Shown piece by piece: positions 1-11,463 of a stretch of DNA of 64,000 bases. The position numbers and the translations under genes are program-made. Position 1 is the first letter of the stretch; the number at the start of each line of letters is the position of its first letter. The DNA lies in assembly GCA_949358305.1 (NCBI GenBank), contig OX442318.1:13064517-13128516 (forward strand). Reading direction: 5' to 3'. Source of the DNA: Strigamia acuminata. Its lineage: Eukaryota > Arthropoda > Chilopoda > Geophilomorpha > Linotaeniidae. Under the pieces are notes generated by a model that did not search any database, was not told the origin of the DNA, and was given only the letters and a program-made list of their open reading frames with translations.

Positions 1-1260
1 AGTGAGTGAAGCATGAATTGCAACCTTTTGGGGTAAAAAAGACCAAAAACTTAGGAAAGGAGGAATAAAATTGAGCAAACCTACCCTGGTCAAAGACGCA
101 GAGGATTCTGAAAGCAATATCGATGTGAATTCGTTTGTTTCTTGTCAAGTTCTTTGTTGTGTTTGATCGTGAGAACTGCATTGCTACCGCTCAGATGGCA
201 TCGTTGTTGCTAACCTTGCTTAGCGACAGCGATGCCATGGTTTCGCATTGTATAAATTCTTATTGTTAAATAAAAAGAGCAGACGACGTTCGGGTTCGGC
301 CGAAACAAGTCGACTCTCATTTCCATCGTCAAAACACATATTCGACACCAAATCATCAAGTTATGACGCCAAACTGGCGAACATAAAATTCTTGGATCGA
401 ATTAACTATGACAAGAACAATTGATAATTAACCGCAAAAGTGTTTATTTTTCTATTTTTGTTTTACAAATTATTGGCTGACGGGACTTAAATAATTAATT
501 CTTTTAGCAATATTTTGATGGAATTTTGAAAATATCAGTTTTCTCATTGGCTTCGTGTACTTACAGTTTCCAAGTTGCGTTTCGGGGATCCGTGGTACTC
601 TATCTGTTTCTTATTTCAACTGTAATGCATTATATTGATGTTGTCTGTCGGGAGAGTATTTTAAAATTAATGACAGCTTAAATAAATTATCAGAACGACA
701 CGAGTCAAATTAATAACGGTAATCACCAGTTGAATGTCAGGAAAGCAATCATTAAAAATGTTTTGAAGACATTCGTCAAAAGAATTAATGATGCTTAATG
801 ACTATGTTGTGCACGTTTCTTTTCCAAACATGTTGTTGAAAATTTCTATTGACATTTTTCGTGTCAGCATATTCTACGATGCAAAATAACATGTTTGTTT
901 TTGTGAATTTTGTGAATTTCAGATAAATTTATTAAATTTTGTTAAGAAATTATGAAAAAAGTATTGAAATTTGTGCATGTTTGTTTGGGGCTCCGTGCTG
1001 TACAATTTAAACGTCAACGGATACTGAGCCGTATATAAAAAATGTCAAAGTGTCAAAAAAATAAATAAAACGTAGAATGGAAAGGAAATGGGAAATATTT
1101 TATAGAAAGTTGAATTTCTGTAAATTTCCAACACTGAAAGATGATGTTGCAAGTTATTGTAATTGTATGGAAAGTTAATGTAAACTAGATTTGGAAATTT
1201 GTATTTCCATTCATTTCACAAGCCTAGAAATTAATGACTAAAGATGTTATGTTATCAGCT
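1..1260. other. Left flank, no supported gene; possible decayed LTR end in the first 400 bases
   Basis: No convincing gene is visible. Bases 50-70 hold a purine-rich run. Bases 250-276 hold a TATAAA-like box followed shortly by AATAAA, and at about 376 there is TGGCGAACAT, which could be a primer-binding site after an LTR end. That order (purine tract, TATA, polyadenylation signal, TGG) resembles a retrotransposon LTR, but nothing else in the window matches it, so this is only a suggestion. From about 420 to 1256 the sequence is AT-rich and I see nothing in it. Bases 1257-1260 (AGCT) are the left target duplication of the element that follows. Confidence 0.3.
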
Positions 1261-2808
1261 TGTGACGGTTATAAAACCGTATTATCCAATGTTCACACTA
1301 GGTGGCGCTGTTTATCTAACGCGCGCAGTTTAAACTCGATAAAGTTGCGAGATATATTAAATAGTTAATATAATATGGCGAATAAAATATACAGTATTTT
1401 ATTAAACCTGATTAAGTATTATTTACTTGAGATATTGATTCTGTCGAATCAATATCCTGTTGTACTTACCTTTTTGAAGAGAACCAATTGGACTCTTCTG
1501 GACCCAGTTCAATATTAGGTCCGGACTTGTGATCCACGAATCCATGGATTCTGACGTCTGATTGGCTGTCGCTAATCTGATTGTTCTCTCGAACTATATA
1601 AGCTCTGGTTTTCCACCAGACCTTCGGCTTGTTTTCTGTATGTTTGTATGTATTGTTGGTTATCGTTTGATTTCTCTCTTTCTTATCGACACATCGGGCC
1701 CCCTCGTTGTCTCAGTCAATATGTATTCAATACTATTGTGCTATTCTTCGTTGTAGCGTCATTTCGGGAAGACTAACTCCGGTAACCAAATAGTCCTGTA
1801 GCGCTAGCCAGCTGTTCTAAGGAGCAGTAAGATTTCGTACGGTGACATAGTATATCGTCCATGCACGGGATTGATTAACACCGTTAAACAAATATCAAAT
1901 TATATGATCGGTGATAGTCGCATCTATTTGCGAGATTCTCCGATCATAGGTCAGATGCTCTGCCAGAGCACATATGCGGGAAGTCAAACCCGTCAAACAA
2001 ATGCGGGCAAACTATTTTCCCAAGGTTCCGATGCAGTGCATTGGCCCTTCCGTTAAGTGGGCAAGACTTGTCCGAGGTCGGTAAAAGCCTTATTCACAGG
2101 CGACGCACCGGGTTGGTGGCCCGTGAGCAATTGCATTCATACCTTGCGCTAAACAAACACTCGGGTATTGGTAATGCCGATCTGGTAGTCCCCCAGGAAC
2201 TGTTTACCCAGTGGTTGGTACCACTGAAAGCGACTCGTCGCAGAAAACAAATACCCGGCGCCTGATCACGAGATCTTGTCGTCGTAAGGCATGCTGGCGG
2301 ATGGAGTCTCAACAACTCCCGCGATGGTCCCCTCGACTGTCGTGACTGTCCCCGCCCATAGAATAACAATATAACAATTCATTTGTTATATTACACTAAT
2401 ATTGTTTTGTTGAATTGAATATGGAATATTCTAATGAATATTCCCGACCGAATACGAAGGACTCTTCGTATTAATAGATATCCGAGCTGCGGGACCGAAT
2501 ACGTCTCCGTAGCGCTAACTGTGACGATGCCGCAAAGTCAGCCGCACCACTCGAACAGCATCGCCCGGAACCTCAACCAGTGTAGCCGCCGTTACACTTA
2601 TCCAGAACCCCAACTCCAGTTGTAATGTTAATAAACATGTAATTATATCACACAAAATCGTAAGTTGTTATATTTGATCACATATTCACGTTGTACAGAC
2701 TTCCGTAGCTTATCTCGGTTAGGTTATTTCTAGTTGTAGAAATGTCTTGTCTAAACCGATTTATCTCTTGTAATGGCTAATTATTCAGCCAAAAGTAGAA
2801 TCGTCACA
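1261..2808 (+). repeat. 5' LTR of Gyp-1 copy 1 (1548 bp)
   Basis: It matches 13673-15220 almost base for base and also, with a different central segment and 22 bp less length, the two LTRs of Gyp-1 copy 2. An AATAAA signal lies near 2629 and a TATA box at 1595. Short ORFs inside it (for example the 74-codon plus-strand and 91-codon minus-strand ones) recur in all LTRs only because the LTRs are near identical. I do not regard them as genes. Confidence 0.95.
1595..1602 (+). promoter_or_regulatory. Probable TATA box of the Gyp-1 LTR promoter
   Basis: TATATAAG follows a pyrimidine-rich stretch in the first quarter of the LTR. It is kept in the 3' LTR (about 14007) and on the opposite strand in the copy-2 LTRs. 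It is the best core-promoter candidate for the element RNA. The start site itself cannot be placed. Confidence 0.45.
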
Positions 2809-2810
2809 AG

Positions 2811-2828
2811 TGGAGGTTCTACCGAGAT
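2811..2828 (+). other. Primer-binding site of Gyp-1
   Basis: TGGAGGTTCTACCGAGAT begins two bases after the LTR and is identical in copy 2 (36035-36052, minus strand). Its complement has the layout of a tRNA 3' end: T-stem, 7-base acceptor strand, a U discriminator, CCA. U73 fits a threonine or cysteine-type tRNA, but I cannot assign the tRNA. Confidence 0.7.
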
Positions 2829-3928
2829 AGGTTGCCAAATTCTACGTGAATTTAGGAATTGTACGCGTGCTTATGAGAATTCGAATGGTGTAACTTTTAC
2901 GGTGATTTTTGTGTGTAAAATAAGTTTCGAACGAAATTTATATTCGTGTCTAATATATTTTATTCTGTTTTAAGCTTTTACAAGATAATAAATGTAATTC
3001 ATTTGCATTTCCGATTTTCCGCCGAAGAAATTGTATGTTTTAACAAACTAATAATTTCCCACCGCGTGGTCAGGCCTAATGATCAAACCACGAGAATTGG
3101 AAAATCTTGCCCGAACTTGTCGTTGTTACGTCCGCCCGTGATACGTCGATTCGCCGTCGTCGATTCGAGAAACCACGTGGTTGGGCCTAATGCGAAAAGT
3201 TCCACAAGTTTTATCGGGAGTTCTAAATGAATTCCGACAGGTATTTGTAGTTTGTTTATTTTTATAACTACATAAATACTTGAGATTTCAGGTTAAACCT
3301 AACCCTATCCGCGTGAATGAAATACAAGAAAATTGACATTTTCAAAGGAATTAAAATTTTATATTTTATTTCAAGAGAGTTTATTTCATTTACATACTTG
3401 ATTCTACATTAAAATGTTCGGTCAAAATTAGGATTTCAAAACATTGAAATCAAATATCTACGAGTGAAAAATTTATTCCAGTGTTGGCGAAGAAATTCTC
3501 GTTTGTTGTGTTGCCTAGCAACCAATGCTTTGCAGCAAAGCCGTAGTAGTCGAAAGATTTCACGCGCTCTTGTTATACGAAATTTCAGCGAAATTCAAAT
3601 TGGTTATAAATAAGATTTTATTATGGAAATAAGTAATACTTTTTCGGTGAATTTGGATGATCGTCCATTTTTATTTTGTGACTACGTCATAATTCAGAAA
3701 TCTGACTAGATCATGGGTCCGCGAAAAAGGTGAAATCCATCAATCACAGACAAGATTAAAATCTCGTGAGACTAACGTTTGAAGTTCGACCAATCAGAGA
3801 GGTTTACAGAGGTACTTGAAACCCAGAACGACCCAGTGAAACCATTGCTTTGTTTGCAACCTTCCAGATCGCTTGTGACTTCTTCGTTTATTTGTGAATT
3901 TTTTTGGAATCTCGATTTCGATTAAAAG
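2829..3928 (+). other. Untranslated leader of Gyp-1 copy 1
   Basis: About 1.1 kb separates the primer-binding site from gag and holds no supported ORF. It contains two related direct repeats (near 3060-3080 and 3172-3192, each with CGTGGT...GGCCTAATG). It also holds a perfect palindrome GTTGCCTAGCAAC at 3510-3522, which has the form of an RFX-type X-box. Packaging and dimerisation signals would be expected here but cannot be identified by reading. Confidence 0.6.
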
Positions 3929-6190
3929 ATGACTAGTAACCAGCATTCGATGAATACCCGTGGTAAGGAGAGAACGTGTTTGACCGGTGGAATTAATTTA
4001 GCCGGATTTGTACCCGTTCCAGATGAAACGGAAACAGTGAATATCGTGGAAAACCACGTGGATGATAATAATGTTTCAATTGAACTGACTGACCCAGTCG
4101 CCATTATCGATCCAGTTGTGGAAGTAACTGATCCTACCCCCGTGGAGGAAATGAATCGTCCACAAGATGGATCACATTTAGGTCCAGCTGGACTTTTTAT
4201 TTGTCGAGATTATTGTCTAAATCCAATTCAATTTGGAACAATGGCCGAAGTTTTAGATTTTGTTAACACACATCGAGACCCGTCGGAGCATTCTAGTTCT
4301 AGATCACAAACTCCACGTAATCAAGGACCGACAGATCCTGGTTTGAATCCGTCGACTCCGATCACTCGGTATCAACAGAAAACGACAGGACCTCCGACAA
4401 CCAATCGGAAATCTCGTTGGGATCAACAGAATCCTACACCCGGCAGTTTTGAACAAGCGTTCTATCGGCGAATGAATAATCAACTTATTGCTTCTCATAA
4501 AAGAAGGTTTACGGGTCTTAATAATAATAAAAACCCAAATCCTGGTTTTCCGAATGGAGCCAACAGTTGCCCGAATCTTGCTGCTGAACCCATTCATGGT
4601 TTAAATAGTGATTTAAGCGCACAGTTAAGATGAATAGTCGATCCAAACAATCGTTTGAATCCTTTTTCTGGAAATAATAATATTCCAAACCAATTGCCTA
4701 TATCGCAAGGAAGTTATCCAGTTCAGCCGAACTTAAATAACTTAAATAATCCGAATAACTGTTCAAGTTTCGGTAATCAAGACCAGTGGAATAATTATTC
4801 ACAACCTGGCAATCAGAACCAGTCGAATAATTTTTCGAACCAAGGTTATCAGGGAAATTCGAATAATCATTCGAACTTTGGAAATCAAGGTGGAGCAAAT
4901 AATCATTCCAACTTTGGTAACCAAAGAAGACAAAATCCCCGTGGATCGAATAATCATTCGAATTTTGGCAATCAAGGAGGGTCGAATAATTTCAACCCCA
5001 ATAATTTTAACGGCTCTAGCCAAAACAATTCGAGTCATTCTAATAATGGTTCGACGAATGATAATTCGCGACCAACAAGTAGTTTTGGGATGTCAGCAGA
5101 CGACTTAGCTACTATTGCATTAAATATGCATAAACTAGCCCAAGCAGGAAAGAATTCCACACCTGCAACACCCCAAACTATAAGTTTGAAACCCCCCGAT
5201 ATACCTGTATTTTCGGGTAAAACTGAAGAAAGCGAGCGCTTCCTCAGTATAATTCGAAACGTTGCGTTTCTGCGAAATATTTCACTCGATGAAATGCTAG
5301 TAAAAGGCGTGGCTGGTTACTTAACCGACCTCGCATATAGTTGGTTTCAAGAGAGACGAGACGACTTTCATAATTGGGACACGTTTGAAAAAGCGTTTAG
5401 AGGAAGGTTTGTTGCCACATGCTTGGAACGAACAACCCAATTAACAAAGTTGAGACAACTCGACTCAGAGAACTTGTATGATTATACACATAAGTTTTAC
5501 CAACTTTGGTTATTACAAGATAACCTTAACTCTCAGGGAGCTGCGAGTATATTCTTGGGAAGCATTACTCCCGCTAACGATCTTCTCTTGCACACGCAAG
5601 GTTTAGACGAACTCCCTTTCCTGGACATTTATAATGCCATTACGAAGAAGAAAGGACTGTTCAGCCGTACAGCCAATGGGGTGAGAGTAATCGATCCAGT
5701 CGTTTTCCCACCTAGGAAACCGGACACTCGTTCGCAACCTAAAAATAACGCCAAGTCCCTGACTTTGGAATCGGATGAACAGATTAATTTCTGTACAGAT
5801 GAGTTGCCCGAAGAATGTGAACTAATTTACGCAGTAAATGGTGTAGTAGACCCCAACAGGAGGGGACAAATGGTTTGCTTTAATTGTAAGAAACCCGGAC
5901 ATTTCCGACGAGAGTGTCCAGATTTAAAACCTCGTTCGAATTTTAAGTCTGAAGACATTCAGAAGCGAAATACCCCAGATAATCCAACTTTGGATCCCTC
6001 TGCTAAGCGTAAACCTAATTGGGTAACCCAAGAAGTGTTGGATGCGACACTAGATGTGAAACTTGATTCCAAATTTAACAATTTTGAGAATAAACTGCAG
6101 TCGACGCTCACTAATCAATTAGCTGAGATAGTCAAACAATTGGCTAAACCTGAATCTAACGATTCGACTGATTCTAGTGCAAAAAACTAG
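3929..6190 (+). CDS. gag: Gag of Gyp-1 copy 1, interrupted by one stop codon
   Basis: Structural polyprotein of the element, forming the particle and binding its RNA. The frame opens at ATG 3929 and runs to TAG 6188-6190, but TGA at 4631-4633 splits it into 234 codons and a downstream part. Copy 2 has a sense glycine codon at that place, so the stop is a private lesion. In order: an acidic N-terminal region, an Asn/Gln-rich tract with repeated NNHSNFGNQ units (about 4850-5000), a gypsy-type capsid domain (about 5200-5530, with the conserved SWFQERR stretch), and a CCHC zinc knuckle (CFNCKKPGHFRREC, near 5875-5916). The end is Ser/Asp-rich. The stop codon directly follows the slippery heptamer used to reach pol. 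Confidence 0.9.
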
Positions 6191-6221
6191 ATCCGGGGGA
6201 TGAAGGACTCATTCAGCCCCC
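6181..6221 (+). promoter_or_regulatory. Probable -1 ribosomal frameshift signal between gag and pol
   Basis: A AAA AAC (6181-6187) lies in the correct gag phase, with the zero-frame stop TAG immediately after (6188-6190). Slipping back one base enters an open frame that runs through 6238 into pol. Seven bases after the heptamer, GGGGG (6195-6199) can pair with CCCCC (6217-6221) across a 17-base loop, a stem at the usual spacing. Heptamer, stop and both arms are kept in copy 2 (heptamer at 32644-32650, minus strand), while the loop has changed. Heptamers of this kind are established frameshift sites in retroviruses; use here is inferred. Confidence 0.75.
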
Positions 6222-6237
6222 AGAAATAGCTGATGCT

Positions 6238-9200
6238 ATGTCGGACTCGTTGTTTATGGACGTGGAAACTACGTTTCTAGAAGAAGCCACTAGTCATAGC
6301 GGTGGAGTAGATGAAAATCTACAAAAGATGACGGAGCAATTCAAGAGCTTGACATTGTTTCCACATAAATGTTACACGAAGAAATTTTGTAGACCTAGAC
6401 GACTCAACAGAGTCATCGGGAGCAATAATTTGCACAATATTACTTTGGGTAATAATAAAGACGATCCTCGAATGAAAGTCACAATTGGTGGGCTCACCTA
6501 CAATGCGCTCATGGACACAGGAGCTTCTCAATGTTATATTGGGGAACAGCTTTTGTCAGAAACTCAAGCTCTGCCTGATTTTTTACAAGAAGCACCCAGA
6601 AACATGTTGGTTAATGCTGTAGGTGTAGCGCACAAACCAGTCGGACAAATAACTTTGTGCGTACAGTGGGCTGATGAATGCACACCGATGAATTTCATCG
6701 TTTTAGCCAAACGAGTCTGTGGATTAATACTTGGACACAATTTCATGCGTCGACAAAAGATTAGTACACATCCACATCTCCAAGAGTTCTCTTGTGCTGA
6801 TAAACCTACTTGGTCCGCCCCTTATGTGTCAGAAGAGGATAACTTTGCAATGGCACCGCTAAATCGAATTACTTTCGAATATTTAAAAGAACTTGCGTCA
6901 GTTGCTGATTCAACTGAATTATCTGATGCACCCGTTTTAGAATGGGATGAGAAGTTAGTCGAAGGTAGTGATTGCACTCCTGAACAGCGCCTAGCGCTTC
7001 GAGAAGTGGTCAATGCAGTATCTAATGTATTTCGTGACCAAGTTGGATGTACGAATGTTACTCAACATCGTATTAAATTCAAAGAAGGGCATTCATTGCC
7101 CAGAATGCAGTACCGCATGTACAATCCGGCCAAGAGAGCCATTATGTCCAAATTAGTTGCTGAACTAGAACAAGATGGACTAATTGAAAAGGCCACTGGG
7201 CCATTCATTAGCCATCCTGTAATTGTTGCGAAACCTGATGGTACGTACAGAATGTGTATCGACTACAGGTGGTTGAATGCAATCACCGAATTAGATGTGA
7301 TTCAGATGCCTAGTATAGATCTGCTCTTGCATAATACTGGACCAGGAAGGTATTTCACATCCATTGACCTTGTCAAAGGTTATTACCAAGTCGAGATGTG
7401 TAAAGAAGATCGTCCAAAGACGGCTTTTTATACGCCAAATGGCCCTTATCAATTTGTGCGAATGCCATTTGGACTTTGTAATGCTCCTTGCACTTTCCAA
7501 CGATTGATGGAAGGCGTTTTAGGCTCAGCATTGCAAAACTACGCGTTAGTTTATTTAGACGACGTAATTGTCTATTCGAATACTTGGGATGAACATCTCA
7601 TTCATGTCCGAGACGTGTTGGAAAAGCTTAATAAAGCTAATATGACGATCAATAAAGCGAAATCTCGTTTTGGAAGAACAGAACTCAAGTTCTTAGGACA
7701 TTGGATTAAACCTGACGGTTTATATGGAGATCCCGATAAAATTTCTGCAATTATGAAATTTCCGACTCCGACATGTGCTAAAGACATTCAACGGTTTCAT
7801 GGAATGACAAACTTCTTCAGGAAGTTCGTTCCTAATCACGGAGCTATTGCTGCGCCATACACATGTATGATGAATGAGAAAACTCCATTTGAATGGGGAG
7901 ATGCTCAAACTGAAGCTTTTAATAAAATTAAAGCGCTGCTTTGTAACGACAATTGTCTGCACAAACCAGACATGTCCAAACCTTTCGTAGTCATGACTGA
8001 CGCATCCCACGAAGGCTTAGGAGCTGTCATCTGCCAAGATGTTGATCTTTTGGATAAAGACAAGAAGAAAACTGGCACGGCAGCCAGACCTGTAGCTTAC
8101 GCAAGCAGAGTATTGAGAGGAGCGGAGAAGCGTTATACAACGCCAGAACTCGAATGTCTCGCAGTCGTGTGGGCTATTGATCGTTTTAAACCGTATTTAG
8201 AATATGGTACTTTTACACTCGAGTCAGATGCTGAAGCATTAAAATGGCTTATGCGAACGCCTGAACCATCTGGAAAATTTGGCCGATGGGCTTTAAGAAT
8301 TCAATGTGGCGCTTTCAAGATTGTATTTCGAAAGGGTGCTTGTAACCAAGTTGCAGACGCACTCTCGAGGGCTCCATTAGGAGAGGAAGACATTCCTCTT
8401 CGTGATCATGTGGAACCAATCGAAATAAATCAGTATTGGCCAGAATGGGATGGCAATCCTTCGATTTCTTTAAATCGTGCTCCAGGAAAGTCAGAATATT
8501 TAGCAAATGTTCGTGTCCTTTTTTCAGAAAATTCTAAAGAATATTCTGAAGAAAGGGAGGGGGAGGAGATACAAGAAACTTTGTATAGTGCTCTCACAGA
8601 TGTGATAAAAGAAGTCCCACCTACAAGAAGGGAAATAATTGATGCGCAGTTAGTCGACACTGAATGTAAACGCATTCGAGAGTATCTTTTATTCGACAGA
8701 ATTTTTGGAATTCCGAAATCGGAAATAAAAGAATGGAAAAACAAAGTTAGAAACTACTGTTTAGACAAAAAGGAAGATGATGGCGATCAAATGATCATTT
8801 TCTTTAATCCTTCATTTGAAGAAGAACTCAATGACTCTGGTAACGGCTTCAAAGCGGTTGTTCCCAGTTCACTCATAAAGCGAGTGCTTTTCGCCTGTCA
8901 TGGTCACCCTTTGAGCGGCCACGCAGGCATGAGTAAAACTCTCGAGAAAACTCGATTGATTTATTATTGGCCAGGAATGAGCCGAAGCGTAAGAAATTAC
9001 GTTAAAAGCTGCCCGCATTGTAGTCAATACAAACCGGATCAGCAGAAAAAGCGTGCAGGTCCTTACGTACCTCATAACATGACCAACCCTTGGAAACATA
9101 TTAATATGGACTTAATGGGGCCAAAACCAGCTGGGAGATCCCAAAACCAGTACGTCTTCGTCATAATTGACAACTGTACTAAATTTGTAGAGATTAAAGC

Positions 9201-10362
9201 TTTAACCAAAGCCACAAGCGCTAATTGCGTTCAAGAATTAAGATCTGTTGCGAATCGTTGGGGTCACCCAAAGAAGATTGTTAGTGATAATGGGAAACAA
9301 TTCGTTTCAGATATTTATAATGAATATTGCGAAACTTATCATATCCGACCGGCTCATACGAGCACTTATCATGCTCAGGCTAACCCGACAGAGAGAGCCA
9401 ACAGGGACATTAAGATTTTATTGGCAATTTACACGGATGTGCACACCCAATGGCCGCGATATTTAGACGAATTTGCATTTGTAATTCGTAATAATAAATC
9501 GGCTGCAACGAATTCGACACCGATGTTGCTTAATACGGGGAGAATTGTTACCTTACCTTTCGATCCGAGAATTCTCAGGCATGCCAATCCATTTGACAAG
9601 CATAACCCTGAGAAGTATGTTCGAGAATTACTTGACATACTACGTAGAGCGCATCAAGAGATGCACAGAAGAATTCAATTGAATTAAGAAAGACATCGTA
9701 AGATTCACGAACAAAAGTTCACAATTGTTGAATTCGAAGTTGGAGATTTAGTTTGGAAACAAACCCACATTCTCTCGTGCGCAGATAAAAAGATCTCCGC
9801 AGGTCTTGCTGAGAAGCGGGACGGCCCTTGGGAGATTGTCGAAATTCTTCCAGGTAGCGCGTATAAATTACGCAAACTTGCTGATGGTTCAATAGAAAAA
9901 TCAGTGAACATTAAGGCTTTATATCCTTATATGCCGTTATATCCAATTGAAACTTGGAAAATAGGGCAGAAAACTGCTTCAAATACAGATCAGGAAAATC
10001 CTAAATGGATGGACGAAAGTAATGAACTTCCGTCACCACCTGTTCAAGAGGAAATAATTCCTGAAACTCCTACAGAAGTTCCGATGGAATTATCCGACTC
10101 GCCACAAGTACAGACCAAAAAATCTGTACAAGAAAAGTCTAAACATAGACATCGACAGCGATTAATTGCTGTAGAAAAGAAAGCAGCAGTGGAACGAGGA
10201 GAACCACTAAAGAAACCTCCTCGCAAACCACGTAAACCCCAGAAACTAGTTGAACGAACTAGCACGCGTCCTCGAAGAGAACGAGTTCCAAATCCAAAAT
10301 ATTCAGATGAAAATTTCGTGCGAAATATTACGGCAGTATTTAAGAAGCCTTACCAACAATGA
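6238..10362 (+). CDS. pol: Pol of Gyp-1 copy 1: protease, RT, RNase H, integrase (one stop codon)
   Basis: Replication polyprotein, reached by -1 frameshift from gag. The position given is the first ATG in frame. Domains by residue: aspartic protease with DTGAS near 93; reverse transcriptase with YLDD near 439; RNase H with TDASHEGLG near 587 and the later ESDAE stretch; integrase with an H-H-C-C zinc motif from about 886 and D958, D1017, E1052 (D,D35E). TAA at 9685-9687 breaks the frame. The same frame continues to 10362 and encodes the integrase C-terminal region (DLVWK, then a GPWEIVEI stretch as in GPY/F-type modules) and a basic, Pro-rich tail. The 152-codon tail is also present in copy 2. 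RT and integrase residues are intact, so only the late stop appears disabling. Confidence 0.93.
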
Positions 10363-11463
10363 GATAAAAATCTCAAAGTTTACCTAGGATTTAATAAAGT
10401 TTTATTTAAAACTTGATGTGTGCTTATTTACATGTCTAAATTCGTGTAGAGATTTATAATCTCAACACCGGGGGACATAATAAATACACATTTTCGTCAG
10501 ATTTATATTAAAATATAAATTTGTATCGGAATTAATTAGTTTCGATAGATTATCTCTTTGATTGACTTTATTTGAGATATGCAGGTATTTTTTTATTATT
10601 AAAAAATACGAAGATTTACTTGAAACAAGTGATCTCGTCTTCTCACGAAGACACGTGATTATCGAAGTGCGATTAAACCTCGAACCCGATTAAAAGGGGA
10701 TAAAAATCCCAGGGTTCATTGCACACACACACTTCAACACGTGGACACCGGTCTACTCGTCTCTACCTTTTCTTCGCACGTCGAGAAAGATTTAAACGAA
10801 CGGACTTATCCATTAAGTGAGAGTTTGCGGAAATTTAGGAATTCCTAAAACGATAATTACGTAAGTAAATCTTGAATTCTTTTTCAAAGAGTTGTAAAAT
10901 GTTCGTAACACTTGTATACGGCGTCCCGATAAAAGTTTTGATTAAAACTGGGAAAATTCACGTGTAGTTATAAACGTGACTTAGCTAATTTAGCGGGGAA
11001 ATTAATTATTCCATCGAATGAATTAGATGGCTTGAATTTAAACAAGTATTTGTTAACTTAAGCGTAGTAGCACTAATTTAAATTAAGTCGCGGTCGAGGC
11101 TTGGGTAATTTTTTTATTCGTAATAAATTCCGAACCGAAGTTTATTCGGTAGTTTATTCTCACTCACACGTGGAATGGAATAATTAATTATTCAGAACTA
11201 GAGTTTCTATAGAAGAGTTAGCTAAAAGAATTTTCGAGAGAAAACTCAACAAGTTGCGATTTTGAAAAATCCTTCGGGCGAGTCTATTCTCTTGTCGTAA
11301 ACACAAGGGGACATGAGTCATTAAGTGCCATGTGATACAAGTTATAAATAACTCGGTTTACACGAAGTTGTTACGAACGTATTTTTTGCAATTTTTTGAA
11401 TACAAAGAATTTTGGTAGTTTGGAAGCGAAAATTGTTTTAATAAATAATTTACTTTATTTAGA
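10363..11463 (+). other. Non-coding spacer between pol and ORF3, with PPT-like motif and splice acceptor
   Basis: No ORF of note. At 10466-10476 is CACCGGGGGAC, nearly the same as the sequence at the true PPT beside the 3' LTR (CACCGGGGGATG, 13661-13672). At 11448-11462 a pyrimidine-rich tract ends in TTTATTTAG, placing a good splice acceptor one base before the ORF3 ATG. Both features are kept in copy 2 (about 30249-30262 and 29272-29288, minus strand). The spacer may carry the 3' splice site for a subgenomic ORF3 mRNA. Confidence 0.55.

Noticed and set aside
2094-2369. 91-codon ORF found in all four Gyp-1 LTRs (antisense to the element), plus a 74-codon sense ORF
   Set aside because: The LTRs are near identical, so sharing the ORFs carries no evidence of selection. 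No motif and no start context.
4304-4597. Antisense ORFs over gag (also 4799-5038 and 33781-34071)
   Set aside because: They mirror the Asn-rich repeats; composition rather than coding explains them.
9904-10362. Separate small gene after Pol
   Set aside because: It is in frame with Pol and continues its integrase C-terminal region; only the TAA at 9685 separates them.
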